NCBI GenBank assembly: GCA_947378425.1 | Contig: CANCJV010000008.1 | Location: 29,457-93,456, forward strand | Direction: 5' to 3' | Length of the DNA stretch: 64,000 nt | Source: Synechococcaceae cyanobacterium | GTDB lineage: Bacteria > Cyanobacteriota > Cyanobacteriia > PCC-6307 > Cyanobiaceae | In this document: positions 10,116 to 20,012 of the stretch, piece by piece | How positions within the stretch are numbered: position 1 is the stretch's first letter | Layout of the letters: every line of letters begins with the position of its first letter | Translations under genes and position numbers: made by a program | The notes under the pieces: model-generated | Told to the model about the DNA's origin: nothing | The model's database searches: none | The model's input: the letters and a program-made list of their open reading frames with translations, nothing else

Positions 10116-10676
10116 CTATTGAGCCTTAAAAGCATTCTTGCAAATATATGCACCGGTCGAATCTTCAACCAAGATCGAAAACGCTGAGCCAGCAGGAACT
10201 TCAGCCGCAGGTATTTGAATGTTGAAACCGGTTTTCACAAGCGCTGAGGACTTAAAGGCTTTGGCAACGTCAGGCCGATTATAAAATTTTGCTGGGAAAG
10301 TAGGAGATTTGTCGCCTGTCACGACTTTAATCGCAATGGATTTGGGTGACTCGGAGAGGCTGCCGTAAGCCCAACCAACGAGTTCCAGGGTCTCAGATGT
10401 CCGTTTCTGGGTATCCACAAAGCAATTGCCCCCCACCTTCGCCAAAGGCTTGCCGTTGGAAGACTGATCGGCAGAAGGTGCAGAAGCGACAGGCTTCTCC
10501 GCAGGAGCTGTCGTCGTCGTTGGGGCCTGAGAGCAACCCGCCAGGACGGCAAGCACGGCGGAAGTGATAATGAGGCGCGACGGTCTCAAGGCAGGGGCTG
10601 TCACTGTTTTTAGGAAGTGATTTCCAGTCAAGTTTAGCAGAGAATCCAGCATCAAGACTTCGCTATGCAAACGCAT
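10116..10676 (-). CDS. Putative secreted lipoprotein of unknown function
   Basis: Signal peptide with lipobox-like LAGC, Thr/Pro/Ala-rich spacer, then a globular domain (GGNCFVDTQKRTSETLELVGWAYG...). Confidence 0.6.
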   Translation of the reverse strand: MRLHSEVLMLDSLLNLTGNHFLKTVTAPALRPSRLIITSAVLAVLAGCSQAPTTTTAPAEKPVASAPSADQSSNGKPLAKVGGNCFVDTQKRTSETLELVGWAYGSLSESPKSIAIKVVTGDKSPTFPAKFYNRPDVAKAFKSSALVKTGFNIQIPAAEVPAGSAFSILVEDSTGAYICKNAFKAQ

Positions 10677-11086
10677 AGGCTAAACTACCCGTCTGGGCAG
10701 GGAGGCTCTGGTCAACAAGGCCTAAGCAGGCTTCTCGTGTCTTCCTTTTGTTTGGATTGAACTATTGATGAGCGTCGTTGCCCTGAATCGGGCTCAATTC
10801 GCACTGATAGCCACTTATTCTCTCCCGTCGCGGTCTGTGTAAATTCCAAATAGTCGAACCAATCCCTGTTTGCGTCCTGCATGGCTATTGATGCTGGACA
10901 ATGAGCAGGCAGACAAGAACAGCCATGATATTGAGCTTGTGGCGATTCTTGAACATGCCGCGGATCCGGTCTGCCAAAGGCCAAATTGACGCTATGGCCT
11001 CCTCCCGACTTCGTCTACAGCACACGCAACGGATCCCCAACTGTTACCCGGATGCGAGCCTTTGACAAGCAGAAGCCTACGGCTAG

Positions 11087-11480
11087 AAGTTTTTTGCACA
11101 TAGATCCACCCCAACTTCTCCGCAGACGTTCCTGATTCCGCCCAAAACTCAGTGATCGCCATGGATCCTGGCGCGAGGTTGGGGCATGTAGAAGCGCAAG
11201 ACCTTTCGCCCCCAGCAGCCGGAGTAGTTCACCTGATGCCGCCATCACCCAAGAAATGACTTTCAGAAGACCAGCAGGTATATTTCCTGCTCGATCTGGT
11301 GGTGAGTTGGTCTCTCGGCCATCCAGATCCCCGATCAGGCCAAGGAACTGCCGGGGGAGAAGGGATTCGATCCATAAATAATAACGAATTCGCTGCTTTT
11401 GCCTACTGCGTCAGCATCGCCTCCTCCCGGAAGATCAAGCGGGCCTGCTTAGAGGGTCTGACCTTCCGGAGCGATGAGAA
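11087..11480 (+). pseudogene. Degraded IS1182-family copy (left TIR plus transposase 5' end)
   Basis: CTAG-AAGTTTTTTGCACATAGATCCACCCC parallels the left end of the intact element at 21092 (CTAG-GAGCCTGTCGCGCATAGATCCGCGCC); downstream frames give YFLLDLV... and FAYCVSIASSRKIKRACLEGLTFR vs YAYCVGLPSSRKIEKACWEDAAFR. Confidence 0.7.
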
Positions 11481-11765
11481 CATGCAGCTCAATAGAGCCA
11501 TTCATTAAACATTCATGGGCCAGGCCATGCTATATTTTAATTAAACCTAAGCATCCCCTCGCCATGGCCTCGCACCTGGCTCTCGCTTTTCCATTGTGGT
11601 TCAACCGGCCCTATGGCGTCGCTTTCAATCTATTGCTTTCAAGCCATCGCCACTTGCTATTGCTCTGAAGTTCAACGATGGTCGCATGACTACCTATCGA
11701 ATTCTCGAAACCACAAGTCAGCGGATTCCTCTTTACCCATTTGTCGAAAACAGCAAAAGCCTTAG

Positions 11766-12995
11766 GGAAGCTCTGATCAAAACGACTTAATCTATAAGAC
11801 CAAGTCTCATTCTCGTCAATGAGACGTTGTTGAGGAGGTTTTGCCCTCTATTGGCTCACAGCAGTCCTTGCAAAAGCGTTCAGACAGTTTCCTCTATGCG
11901 TTTTGCCCGGATTTCTGGATATTTTTCGACCTGAAGGCACATTAAACCCTTGTACTACGCAGGATCAGGTATTCGCTCCCGTACCATCCAGAGATTTACC
12001 AGGGCACAAAGCAGCTTCAGTTTCAGGTCGTTCTTGCGAATACCTCGGTAGAAGACTTTCCGGAAGCCAAACTGGCATTTGATGATCCGAAAGGGATGCT
12101 CCACTTTGGCGCGGAAGTGGGCTTTCGCCGTCTCAATCAGATCCAGATGCCTGCCCTCTGGTGTCTCTGGAAGCACTCTGCGTTGGCCGGGCTTCATCGC
12201 AATTCTGAACTCAGCTTGGCAGTCCTGGAAATCGTCCCTTTTCTCGATGCCGATGTGGCCTGCATCGCCGTAGATGAGGCGTTCATCCCCATGAAGCCGG
12301 TCTGCTGCTGTGTTCAGCTCATGCACGTTGGCAGCGGTGCTCTCAACGGAGTGGACCAGGCCAGATGCGGCATCAACTCCAATGTGGCAGCGCATTCCAA
12401 AGAACCATTGCTTGCCCTTGGCCACCGAGTGCATTTCGGGATCCCTCTCCTTGCGCTTGTTCTTGGTGGAACTGGGGGCATTGATGATCGTGGCATCAAG
12501 GATCGTGCCTTCCCTCAGCATCGCCCCTCTCTCACTCAGCATCTGGTTCACACCCTCGAGGATCTGCTCGGCAATCCGGTGCTCTTCCAGCAGATGGCGG
12601 AAGTTGAGGATCGTGGTCTCATCAGGGATCCGCCCTTCCATCGTCTCGATCCCTGCGAAGCGGCGGAAGCAGGGCGTATCGATCAGCATCTCCTCCATCA
12701 GGGGGTCTGAAAGCGTGAACCACTGCTGCAGCAGGTGGATCCGGAGCATCACCTCCAAAGGAATCGGCGGACGACCTCCTTTGCTGGACGGCTTGTGATA
12801 AACGGGTTCAATCAAGGCCAGAAACGCCTCCCAGGGAACCGTGATCTCCATCTCTTCCAAGAAGCGCTGGCGACGCGTCTTCTTTTTGGCGTAGATCTGC
12901 TCGTAGTCCGTGAAGCCCAGCTGGAGAGGGACAGCCATCCGGTCCAGTCTCAGTTCGAGAACTGGACCGATTTTAGCGGGTTTTTCAGAGGTTCC
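11766..12995 (-). mobile_element. Complete IS5-family insertion sequence with TIRs and TTAG target duplication
   Basis: Left end GGAAGCTCTGATCAAAAC, right end (rc) GGAACCTCTGAAAAACCC; flanks TTAG at 11762-11765 and 12996-12999, fitting the 4-bp YTAR target of IS5. Confidence 0.8.
11955..12938 (-). CDS. IS5-family transposase
   Basis: KGGRPPIPLEVMLRIHLLQQWF...FAGIETMEGRIPDETTILNFRHLLE...GTILDATIINAPSSTKNK...DAGH IGIEKR...EHPFRIIKCQFGF. Confidence 0.95.
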   Translation of the reverse strand: MAVPLQLGFTDYEQIYAKKKTRRQRFLEEMEITVPWEAFLALIEPVYHKPSSKGGRPPIPLEVMLRIHLLQQWFTLSDPLMEEMLIDTPCFRRFAGIETMEGRIPDETTILNFRHLLEEHRIAEQILEGVNQMLSERGAMLREGTILDATIINAPSSTKNKRKERDPEMHSVAKGKQWFFGMRCHIGVDAASGLVHSVESTAANVHELNTAADRLHGDERLIYGDAGHIGIEKRDDFQDCQAEFRIAMKPGQRRVLPETPEGRHLDLIETAKAHFRAKVEHPFRIIKCQFGFRKVFYRGIRKNDLKLKLLCALVNLWMVRERIPDPA

Positions 12996-13140
12996 TTAGG
13001 GCTTCTTTGCTGGCCATCCAGGGCACACCAGCACTCAAACTCTCGCTGGGTTCCAAGCCTGAGGCAATTCGGCTGATTGGTCCTTTAGCAAGTCAGGGCC
13101 TAAGATCTGCGGAGGTCATCATTGAACAACCGATAGTCCA

Positions 13141-14061
13141 GTGAATGTGAATGCTCTTGTCGCCGCCTGCCGTCCCCGACAATGGCCTAAAAATCTGCTG
13201 GTCTATGCATCGGCTCTGTTCAGCTTCCGCGCTGATCCCCAAATCTGGCTCAGTTCCAGCATCGCTCTGGTGAGCTTCTGTCTTGTCTCCAGTGCCGTCT
13301 ATCTGGTCAACGACATCATCGATGTCGAAGCTGACCGCGCCCATCCGAGCAAGTGCCGGCGGCCGATCGCCTCGGGGGCCCTGCCCATTGCCGCTGCCCT
13401 GGTCGCCGCGGCGCTGCTGTTTTGCGCCAGCCTGGCCCTGGCGGCCAGCATCAGTCAGGGCCTTGCCGGCGTCATCCTGGCCTATGCCCTGATTCAGCTG
13501 GCCTATTGCCTGCAGCTCAAGCGGCAACCCCTGCTGGATTTGTTCTGCATCGCTTCAGGCTTTTTGTTGCGGGCGCTGGCGGGCCTGGTGGCGACAGGGC
13601 TTGGCGCCTCACCCTGGTTCCTGCTCACCGTTGGCCTGCTCGCCCTGTTTCTGGCGGTGGAAAAGCGCAAGGCTGAGCTGCGCATCTCCCTGGAGCGCGG
13701 CGTCGTCACCCGCCACGTGTTGATGCGGTATTCCCTGCCCCTGCTGCAGCGGCTTGAATCGCTGGTGGCCAGCAGCGCTTTCATGGCCTACGCGCTCTGG
13801 AGTGCTGGCCCCACCCTCAAGGGAGCGCCCACCAGTTGGATGCTGCTCACCGTTCCCTTTGTGCTGGTCGGAATTTTCCGTTACCAGCTCCTCAGCGACC
13901 CTGAGGAAGCCCAGCGCCGCTCCAGCGCCAATCCCGATCAGTCGACGGAAAAGCCCGAAGAGATCCTCCTTGGCGACCGGGGCATCCATCTGACGCTGTT
14001 GGGCTGGCTGGTCACCGTGGTTGTGGTAGGGATAGCCCACCGCCAGGGTTGGTTGGCATGA
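13141..14061 (+). CDS. UbiA-family decaprenyl-phosphate phosphoribosyltransferase-like (DPPR synthase)
   Basis: PRQWPKNLLVYA, NDIIDVEAD (NDxxDxxxD), LRALAG, AVEKRKAEL typical of DPPR synthases; GTG start. Confidence 0.85.
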   Translation: MNVNALVAACRPRQWPKNLLVYASALFSFRADPQIWLSSSIALVSFCLVSSAVYLVNDIIDVEADRAHPSKCRRPIASGALPIAAALVAAALLFCASLALAASISQGLAGVILAYALIQLAYCLQLKRQPLLDLFCIASGFLLRALAGLVATGLGASPWFLLTVGLLALFLAVEKRKAELRISLERGVVTRHVLMRYSLPLLQRLESLVASSAFMAYALWSAGPTLKGAPTSWMLLTVPFVLVGIFRYQLLSDPEEAQRRSSANPDQSTEKPEEILLGDRGIHLTLLGWLVTVVVVGIAHRQGWLA

Positions 14062-14786
14062 GTCGTTCCCCCATCCACTCGGCCCTGGTGCTGGGCAGTA
14101 CCAGCGCCGTGGCCATCGCCATCTGCCAGGCCCTGGCACGCCAGGGCTGTCGCCGCTTCCATCTGGTGGCCCGGAATGCCGTCGCGAATCAGGCCCTGGC
14201 CAGCGAGCTGCGTGAACGCTTTGGAGCCGAGGTGTCTTGCGAGCAGGTGGAGCTGCTGTCCGCCAACCCGAAACCACCGCAGCTGGGGGAGTCGTTTGAT
14301 CTGTACCTGATCACGGCTGGCTGTCTCGGCGCTGCCGATCAGGCCCGTCACGAGGTCGAGGAAGCGCTGGCCATCACCGCGGCCAACTACACCGGACTGA
14401 TCCCGTGGCTCACCGCCATCGTCACGCCGGAGCGCATCCAGAGGCCCGGTTGCCTCTGGGTCTTCTCCTCCGTCGCCGCAGACCGTGGCCGCCCGTCGAA
14501 CTACCACTACGGCGCCGCCAAGGCCGGCCTGACACGCTTCTGCGAGGGCCTGTTGCTGCGCTGCCACGGCACTCCCTTCGCCGTGCGCATTCTCAAGGCG
14601 GGCTTCATGGCCACCCCCATGACGATGGGCAAAGCCCCGCCGTTGCTCTGCGCCAAGCCCGAAACCATCGCCCGTGACCTGCTGCGCTGTCCCCATCGCC
14701 GTGGTATCGAATACATCCCTTGGTGGTGGGCGCCCTTGATGCTGCTGATCCGCCTGCTCCCTCCCGCCCTGGCCGCCAAGCTGTGA
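14058..14786 (+). CDS. SDR, DprE2-like (decaprenylphosphoryl-2-keto-ribose reductase)
   Basis: VLGSTSAVAIAICQALARQG; YxxxK (YHYGAAKAGL); ATGA overlap with the upstream gene, adjacent to DprE1-like gene. Confidence 0.8.
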   Translation: MSRSPIHSALVLGSTSAVAIAICQALARQGCRRFHLVARNAVANQALASELRERFGAEVSCEQVELLSANPKPPQLGESFDLYLITAGCLGAADQARHEVEEALAITAANYTGLIPWLTAIVTPERIQRPGCLWVFSSVAADRGRPSNYHYGAAKAGLTRFCEGLLLRCHGTPFAVRILKAGFMATPMTMGKAPPLLCAKPETIARDLLRCPHRRGIEYIPWWWAPLMLLIRLLPPALAAKL

Positions 14787-16153
14787 CCTCCACCCAGTCC
14801 TGCCCGCCGCAGACCCTCACCGGCTGGGGCCGCACCGCCCCCTCCCTGGCCCAGGTCTGCCAGCCCAGCTCCCTGGAGCAGATCCAGGCGCTGATTGAGA
14901 CCGCCAGCCCCTCCAGCCTGATTCCCCGGGGCCTGGGCCGCGCCTATGGCAATCCGGCCCAATGTGCCGGGGGTACCGTGCTGGATCTGGCTGCCTTTGA
15001 CCGGATCGACCTGGACCCCAGCAGCGGCACGGTGACGGCCGGAGCTGGCGTGAGCCTGGATGCGCTGTTGCGTGCTCTGGTGCCCGCTGGCTTTTTTCTG
15101 CCCGTGACACCAGGCACCCGCAACGTGACCGTGGGAGGCGCCATGGCGGCGGATGTCCACGGCAAGAACCACCACGGTGAGGGCAGCTTCGCCAGCCACG
15201 TGCTTCGCCTGCAGCTGGTGGACGGCCAAGGCCTGCTGCGGGAACTCAACCCCAGTGACCCTGCCAGCGCCGCCGCCTTCTGGGCCAGCGCCGGCGGCAT
15301 GGGCCTGACCGGCGTGATCACAGAAGTCAGTTTCCGGTTGATCCCGATCGAAACCTCCCTGATCAGCGTCGACACGGACCGCTTCGGCGACCTGGACAGC
15401 CTGATGGCCGCAATGGTGGAGGCCGATACCCGCTACCGCTACAGCGTGGCCTGGGTGGACAGCCTGCACCCGGCCGGCCGTGGGGTTCTCACCTGCGGTG
15501 ACCACGCCAGCCTCGAGCAACTGCGCCGGCAGGCCCCGGAACTGGCCGACGATCCGCTCGCCTATGACCCCAGGGCCCTGGCCTCAGCTCCCCCGTTTCT
15601 GCCCGGTGGCCTGCTCAACACCTGGACCGTGCGGGCCTTCAACGAAACCTGGTTCCGCAAGGCGCCGAAGCACCGAGTCGGCGAACTGCAGGCGATCGGC
15701 CCCTACTTCCATCCCCTCGATGGCGTGGGCGATTGGAACCGCATCTATGGACCCGCTGGCTTCCTCCAGTACCAGTTCGCCATACCCGACAGCGCCTCCC
15801 AGCTTGTAGGCGAAACCCTGGCAGCGTTACGCAAGATCGGCGCCCCCAGTTTCCTGACGGTGCTCAAGCGGTTTGGGCCCGCCAATCCAGGCCCCCTCTC
15901 TTTTCCGATGCCCGGTTGGACCCTGGCCGCCGATGTCTCCGCCGCCGTGCCCGGATTGTTCGAGCAGCTGGACCAGTTGGACGAGGCCGTGGCGGCGGCG
16001 GGCGGACGGCTTTACCTGGCCAAGGATTCCCGCCAATCGGCCGCCATGCTGGAGCGCAGCTATCCACGCCTGGCGGAATGGCGCGAGCAGCGGGCCCTGC
16101 TGGATCCCCGCGGGGTGTTCAGCTCGGACCTGTCCCGCCGGGTGCAACTCTGA
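14783..16153 (+). CDS. FAD-binding oxidase, DprE1-like (decaprenylphosphoryl-beta-D-ribose 2'-oxidase)
   Basis: PRGLGRAYGNPAQ, GGAMAADVHGKNHHGEGSF, FLTVLKRFG, DLSRRVQL; GTG start overlaps the DprE2-like stop. Confidence 0.85.
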   Translation: MTSTQSCPPQTLTGWGRTAPSLAQVCQPSSLEQIQALIETASPSSLIPRGLGRAYGNPAQCAGGTVLDLAAFDRIDLDPSSGTVTAGAGVSLDALLRALVPAGFFLPVTPGTRNVTVGGAMAADVHGKNHHGEGSFASHVLRLQLVDGQGLLRELNPSDPASAAAFWASAGGMGLTGVITEVSFRLIPIETSLISVDTDRFGDLDSLMAAMVEADTRYRYSVAWVDSLHPAGRGVLTCGDHASLEQLRRQAPELADDPLAYDPRALASAPPFLPGGLLNTWTVRAFNETWFRKAPKHRVGELQAIGPYFHPLDGVGDWNRIYGPAGFLQYQFAIPDSASQLVGETLAALRKIGAPSFLTVLKRFGPANPGPLSFPMPGWTLAADVSAAVPGLFEQLDQLDEAVAAAGGRLYLAKDSRQSAAMLERSYPRLAEWREQRALLDPRGVFSSDLSRRVQL

Positions 16154-16167
16154 TTTCCGCTTCTGTG

Positions 16168-17106
16168 ATGAAACTCTTCCTTCCCGGCGGCGCCGGCCTC
16201 GTGGGCCTCAACCTGATCGCCACCCTGCAGCAACACCATCCAGATTGGCAACTGATCGTGGTGGACAAGAAGGCCGAAGCCCTGGAGGCTGGCCGAAAGT
16301 TGTTCCCGGCTGTTCAGTTTGTCCGTGAAGACCTCACCGACAGCAGCGGTACCAGCTGGCCCCGGCTGCTGGAGGGTTGTGATGCATGCGTCATGCTGCA
16401 GGCTGAGATCGGCAACACCGATCCCAGCCAGTTTGAGCGCAACAACATCACCACGACCGAAGTCGTTCTGAGAGAACTGCAGCGCTGCCAGATTCCCCGG
16501 CTGGTGCATATCAGCAGTTCGGTGGTCAACTCCGTGGCCACGGACCTCTACACCACCACCAAACGGCGCCAGGAGCAGCTGGTGCTGCGCGAATGGCCCG
16601 ACGCCGTGGTGCTGAGGCCCACCCTGATGTTCGGTTGGTTTGATCGCAAACATCTGGGTTGGCTGGCGCGTTTCATGCAGAAGTTGCCGGTTTTTCCAAT
16701 TCCAGGCTCCGGCCGCTTCATCCGCCAGCCACTCTATGTGGGCGATTTCTGTCGGGTGATTCAGAGCTGCCTGGAAAACCCTGCGCTGACGGGCTGCTAC
16801 GACATCACCGGCACCGAACGGGTGAGCTACATCAGCTTGATGCGCCAACTCCGTGATGCAGTGGGTGCCAAACCCTGGATCATCCATCTGCCGATCCCCC
16901 TGTTTGGATTTCTGCTACAGCTCTGGGCACTGATCAGCCGCAAGCCGGCCTTCACCAAAGACCAGCTCCAAGCCCTCACCGCAGGCGATGAATTTGAGGT
17001 GATTGACTGGCCAGGAATCTTCGACGTCCGGCCCACTTCCCTGGCCGATGCCCTGCGGATCACCTACCGCGATCCCAGGTTTTCCTCCGTGGCGATGCAC
17101 TTCTGA
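16168..17106 (+). CDS. NAD-dependent epimerase/dehydratase family protein
   Basis: MKLFLPGGAGLVGLNLIATL (GxxGxxG), HISSSVV...YTTTKRRQE (YxxxK). Confidence 0.85.
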   Translation: MKLFLPGGAGLVGLNLIATLQQHHPDWQLIVVDKKAEALEAGRKLFPAVQFVREDLTDSSGTSWPRLLEGCDACVMLQAEIGNTDPSQFERNNITTTEVVLRELQRCQIPRLVHISSSVVNSVATDLYTTTKRRQEQLVLREWPDAVVLRPTLMFGWFDRKHLGWLARFMQKLPVFPIPGSGRFIRQPLYVGDFCRVIQSCLENPALTGCYDITGTERVSYISLMRQLRDAVGAKPWIIHLPIPLFGFLLQLWALISRKPAFTKDQLQALTAGDEFEVIDWPGIFDVRPTSLADALRITYRDPRFSSVAMHF

Positions 17107-17262
17107 TGAAGACATCAAATTAAACATAAATCCCCCATGCGACCATCACCACTGGCAACAAGTCAAACAGCAAACTGCGAGGGCCCAGGATCGCTTGCTT
17201 GAGAAGGAATCGCACATTTATACTAACAATGACAATTAAAAACATCGCTAGATGACCGCATA

Positions 17263-18687
17263 ATGAAAAAACCAAGCCTCCGCACAGCAAAACACTTGAA
17301 CAATAGCAACCACAGAGTTACCGCCGCAAGTTCGCTTTTTATAATCGCATTAATGCTGGCTCCGATCATGGATACACTAATAAGGATAGCAAGAAGAGCG
17401 CGAATGCAGTGGCTGAATCCAGTGCTCTATGGTGACAGCTGGACATTTGTACTTCGAGACAATGAGAGACCAATCCAATGGATACTCTCGCAGCATAATG
17501 AGCACAGGATAGTCTGGGCAAGAATAGCCACTATCATTGAAACCGATATCTTCAAAATTCCTCCCACATCTACTTTTATCGCACTGAGCCTTGCGCTTAC
17601 ACTTATAAATATTTACCTTCTTTTCCTTGTCTGCAAATCAGTACAGAGACAAGCCACAAAGCTTATCCTTCTTTGGCTTACCTGTACTCTTCTGCTAATA
17701 AATCCATGGCAGTGGCTGAACTTCTTTTGGGAATTTCAAACGCCTTGGATTTTCTCAAACACACTAGTCCTGGCCACAACGTTACTGCTATACAAATACA
17801 GCGAAGCATCATCTTTCTGGAAAAAAATTATAGCGCTCTTACTATTGCTTGTGCCGTGGATTGCAATCTACAACTCAGGACAGGGCCTCGCAATCTCCAT
17901 TAGCTTAATAGCGGTAACCCTGCTTATCTCGAGAGCCCTGTTCTACTTGAGCCTATCTTCGAGCATTTTTGCAGCAACGATATATTTTTGGGCACTCCAT
18001 TATGTCAAACCATCTCACCATCCAAGCATTCATTTTGACATCAAATTCTTTGCAGCCGAATTACTTGGCGGCAATTGGACTGGGCTCGGCGCCATTATAG
18101 TTGGTTTATCATTTTACTTAGCAATGAACAAATCCTTACACGTTTTCACTAAGCAACTTTTAGTGCAATCCCCTTATTTATTGTTCCCTGCCATTTTCTC
18201 GGTTTCATTTGTGGCAATGAATACCTTATCCAGGTCGGGCTTTGGGCTACAGCAAGCATACTCATCTCACTACGTATCCCATACGCTAATGACGGCAATA
18301 TCTCTTATCCTGGCTACGGCCTATTCTATAGAAAAAGGAGCCAGCAAATATGATTCACTTTCGTGCTGGACAAAAAAGCAATTCCTACTACTCAGCACTT
18401 TTATCTTGTTTGCAGAATTTTTATTATCAAGCCACGGCTATCTTGGCGAGTGGCAGAATGGAGGGCAGTTTTATATCAAAAACTATTTATCATTTCGCTG
18501 CGAAGCAGCCAAGTCCGTGTACCCCGAGCTCCCTTTCAGCATGCAATCAAGTTGCACTACAGATCAAAAGTGGCCTGAACAGGCCAAGCGATATGATTAC
18601 CACCTAGGCAAGCTCCCAATCAAGCCGCTGGGGTGGCATCTTGACGCAGGGAAGCTAACAGAATCAATCAAAATGACAAACCAATGA
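17263..18687 (+). CDS. Polytopic membrane protein, possible GT-C-type glycosyltransferase
   Basis: Multiple TM segments, GDSW...PIQWILSQHNEHRIVWARI near the N-terminus, AT-rich composition relative to neighbours. Confidence 0.55.
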   Translation: MKKPSLRTAKHLNNSNHRVTAASSLFIIALMLAPIMDTLIRIARRARMQWLNPVLYGDSWTFVLRDNERPIQWILSQHNEHRIVWARIATIIETDIFKIPPTSTFIALSLALTLINIYLLFLVCKSVQRQATKLILLWLTCTLLLINPWQWLNFFWEFQTPWIFSNTLVLATTLLLYKYSEASSFWKKIIALLLLLVPWIAIYNSGQGLAISISLIAVTLLISRALFYLSLSSSIFAATIYFWALHYVKPSHHPSIHFDIKFFAAELLGGNWTGLGAIIVGLSFYLAMNKSLHVFTKQLLVQSPYLLFPAIFSVSFVAMNTLSRSGFGLQQAYSSHYVSHTLMTAISLILATAYSIEKGASKYDSLSCWTKKQFLLLSTFILFAEFLLSSHGYLGEWQNGGQFYIKNYLSFRCEAAKSVYPELPFSMQSSCTTDQKWPEQAKRYDYHLGKLPIKPLGWHLDAGKLTESIKMTNQ

Positions 18688-20012
18688 TCCTCAATTATGT
18701 TAACTGCATGACTTTTGCTCCACATAACTCAATTGCCGTGATCGGCGGCGGCCCCATGGGCCTAGCCATCGCCTACCAGCTGGCTTTGGAAGGTTGCAGG
18801 CCCGTGCTGCTGGAAGCCGACGACCGCCTCGGTGGCATGGCGGCCAGCTTCGATTTCGCCGGGGTGCCAATCGAGCGTTATTACCACTTCCATTGTCTCA
18901 GTGATCAAGCCTTCTTTGAGCTTCTGGAAGAACTCAATCTAAGCCAACTTGTGCGCTGGAAGCAAACAGCCATGGGCTTCTTTCTTGATGGTCGCCTCTA
19001 CCCCTGGGGATCGGCCGGTTCAGTCCTGAAGCTGCGGCGCTTGCCCCTGCTCTCGCGCCTACGCTATCTGCTCCATGCCGCCCGCTGCCTCAGCCTGCGG
19101 GACTGGCGCCATCTCGATGGCATCCCTGCCACCACCTGGCTCCGCACCTGGCTGGGACGCCAAGGCTATGAGGTGCTGTGGGCCAAGTTGTTTGCCTACA
19201 AGTTCTACCAATACACCGACAGCCTCTCGGCTGCCTGGATCTGGAGCCGTATACGCCGCATCGGCCAATCCCGCCGCTGGCTGAAAGAAACCCTGGGCTA
19301 TCTGGAGGGGGGCTCAGAACACTGGATTGAAGCCATTGAATCTCGGATCCGCGAGCTTGGAGGCGAGATTCGTCTCTCCAGCCCCGTCGGCGCCATCGAG
19401 CACAGCGATCAGGGCGCCCGCATCAGCAGCCCCCGGGGTTCTGAACACTTCGATGCCGTGATCTCCACCGTGCCGTTGCCGCTCGTGGCCCCGATGCTGC
19501 GCGCTGGAGGACAGGATCCAGCCCTGATTGCTGCCTACGAAGCTCAGCTGTCGGTGGCCTGTGCCTGCGTGGTGCTGCAGACCAGACTGCCAATCACTGC
19601 CAATTTCTGGACAAATGTCAATGACAGCCGCTTTGCCATACCCGGCATCATTGAGATGAGCAATCTGCGACCGATCACGCCGCACATCACCTATGTGCCC
19701 TTCTATATGCCGGCTGATCATCCCGATTACGGCCGTCCAAACGATGCCTTCATCGCCGATTCGATCGCCTGCATGAAAGCCATCAATCCCAGTCTTGAGG
19801 ATAGCGATATCCTGGCCAGCCAATGCAGCCGCTACCGTTATGCCCAACCCGTGTGTGGCACCCATTTTCTCGATAGTCTGCCCCCATTGAATCCAATCGC
19901 CAACGTCTGGATCGCCGACACCACGGTGTATTACCCCGAAGATCGCGGTATTTCCGAAAGCGTGGGCTTTGGCCGGAATCTGGCTCGCCAAGTAGCCGGT
20001 AGTCTCCGATGA
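18684..20012 (+). CDS. NAD(P)/FAD-dependent oxidoreductase (protoporphyrinogen oxidase-like)
   Basis: IAVIGGGPMGLAIAYQLALEGCRPVLLEADDRLGGMAASF; ATGA overlap with the upstream gene. Confidence 0.85.
   Translation: MILNYVNCMTFAPHNSIAVIGGGPMGLAIAYQLALEGCRPVLLEADDRLGGMAASFDFAGVPIERYYHFHCLSDQAFFELLEELNLSQLVRWKQTAMGFFLDGRLYPWGSAGSVLKLRRLPLLSRLRYLLHAARCLSLRDWRHLDGIPATTWLRTWLGRQGYEVLWAKLFAYKFYQYTDSLSAAWIWSRIRRIGQSRRWLKETLGYLEGGSEHWIEAIESRIRELGGEIRLSSPVGAIEHSDQGARISSPRGSEHFDAVISTVPLPLVAPMLRAGGQDPALIAAYEAQLSVACACVVLQTRLPITANFWTNVNDSRFAIPGIIEMSNLRPITPHITYVPFYMPADHPDYGRPNDAFIADSIACMKAINPSLEDSDILASQCSRYRYAQPVCGTHFLDSLPPLNPIANVWIADTTVYYPEDRGISESVGFGRNLARQVAGSLR

Larger units (their letters stand above)
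11551..13144 (+). pseudogene. ORF fragment interrupted by the IS5-family element (C-terminal part of a putative membrane glycosyltransferase-like protein)
   Basis: Joining 11551-11765 to 13000-13144 (removing IS and one TTAG) gives ...SIVVQPALWRRFQSIAFKPSPLAIALKFNDGRMTTYRILETTSQRIPLYPFVENSKSLRASLLAIQGTPALKLSLGSKPEAIRLIGPLASQGLRSAEVIIEQPIVQ*, with the stop overlapping the UbiA-family start. Confidence 0.65.

Noticed and set aside
15733-16167. N-terminal 145 residues of the 457-aa ORF carrying the epimerase
   Set aside because: Out-of-frame overlap with DprE1-like gene; Rossmann motif begins at MKLFLPGGAG (16168).
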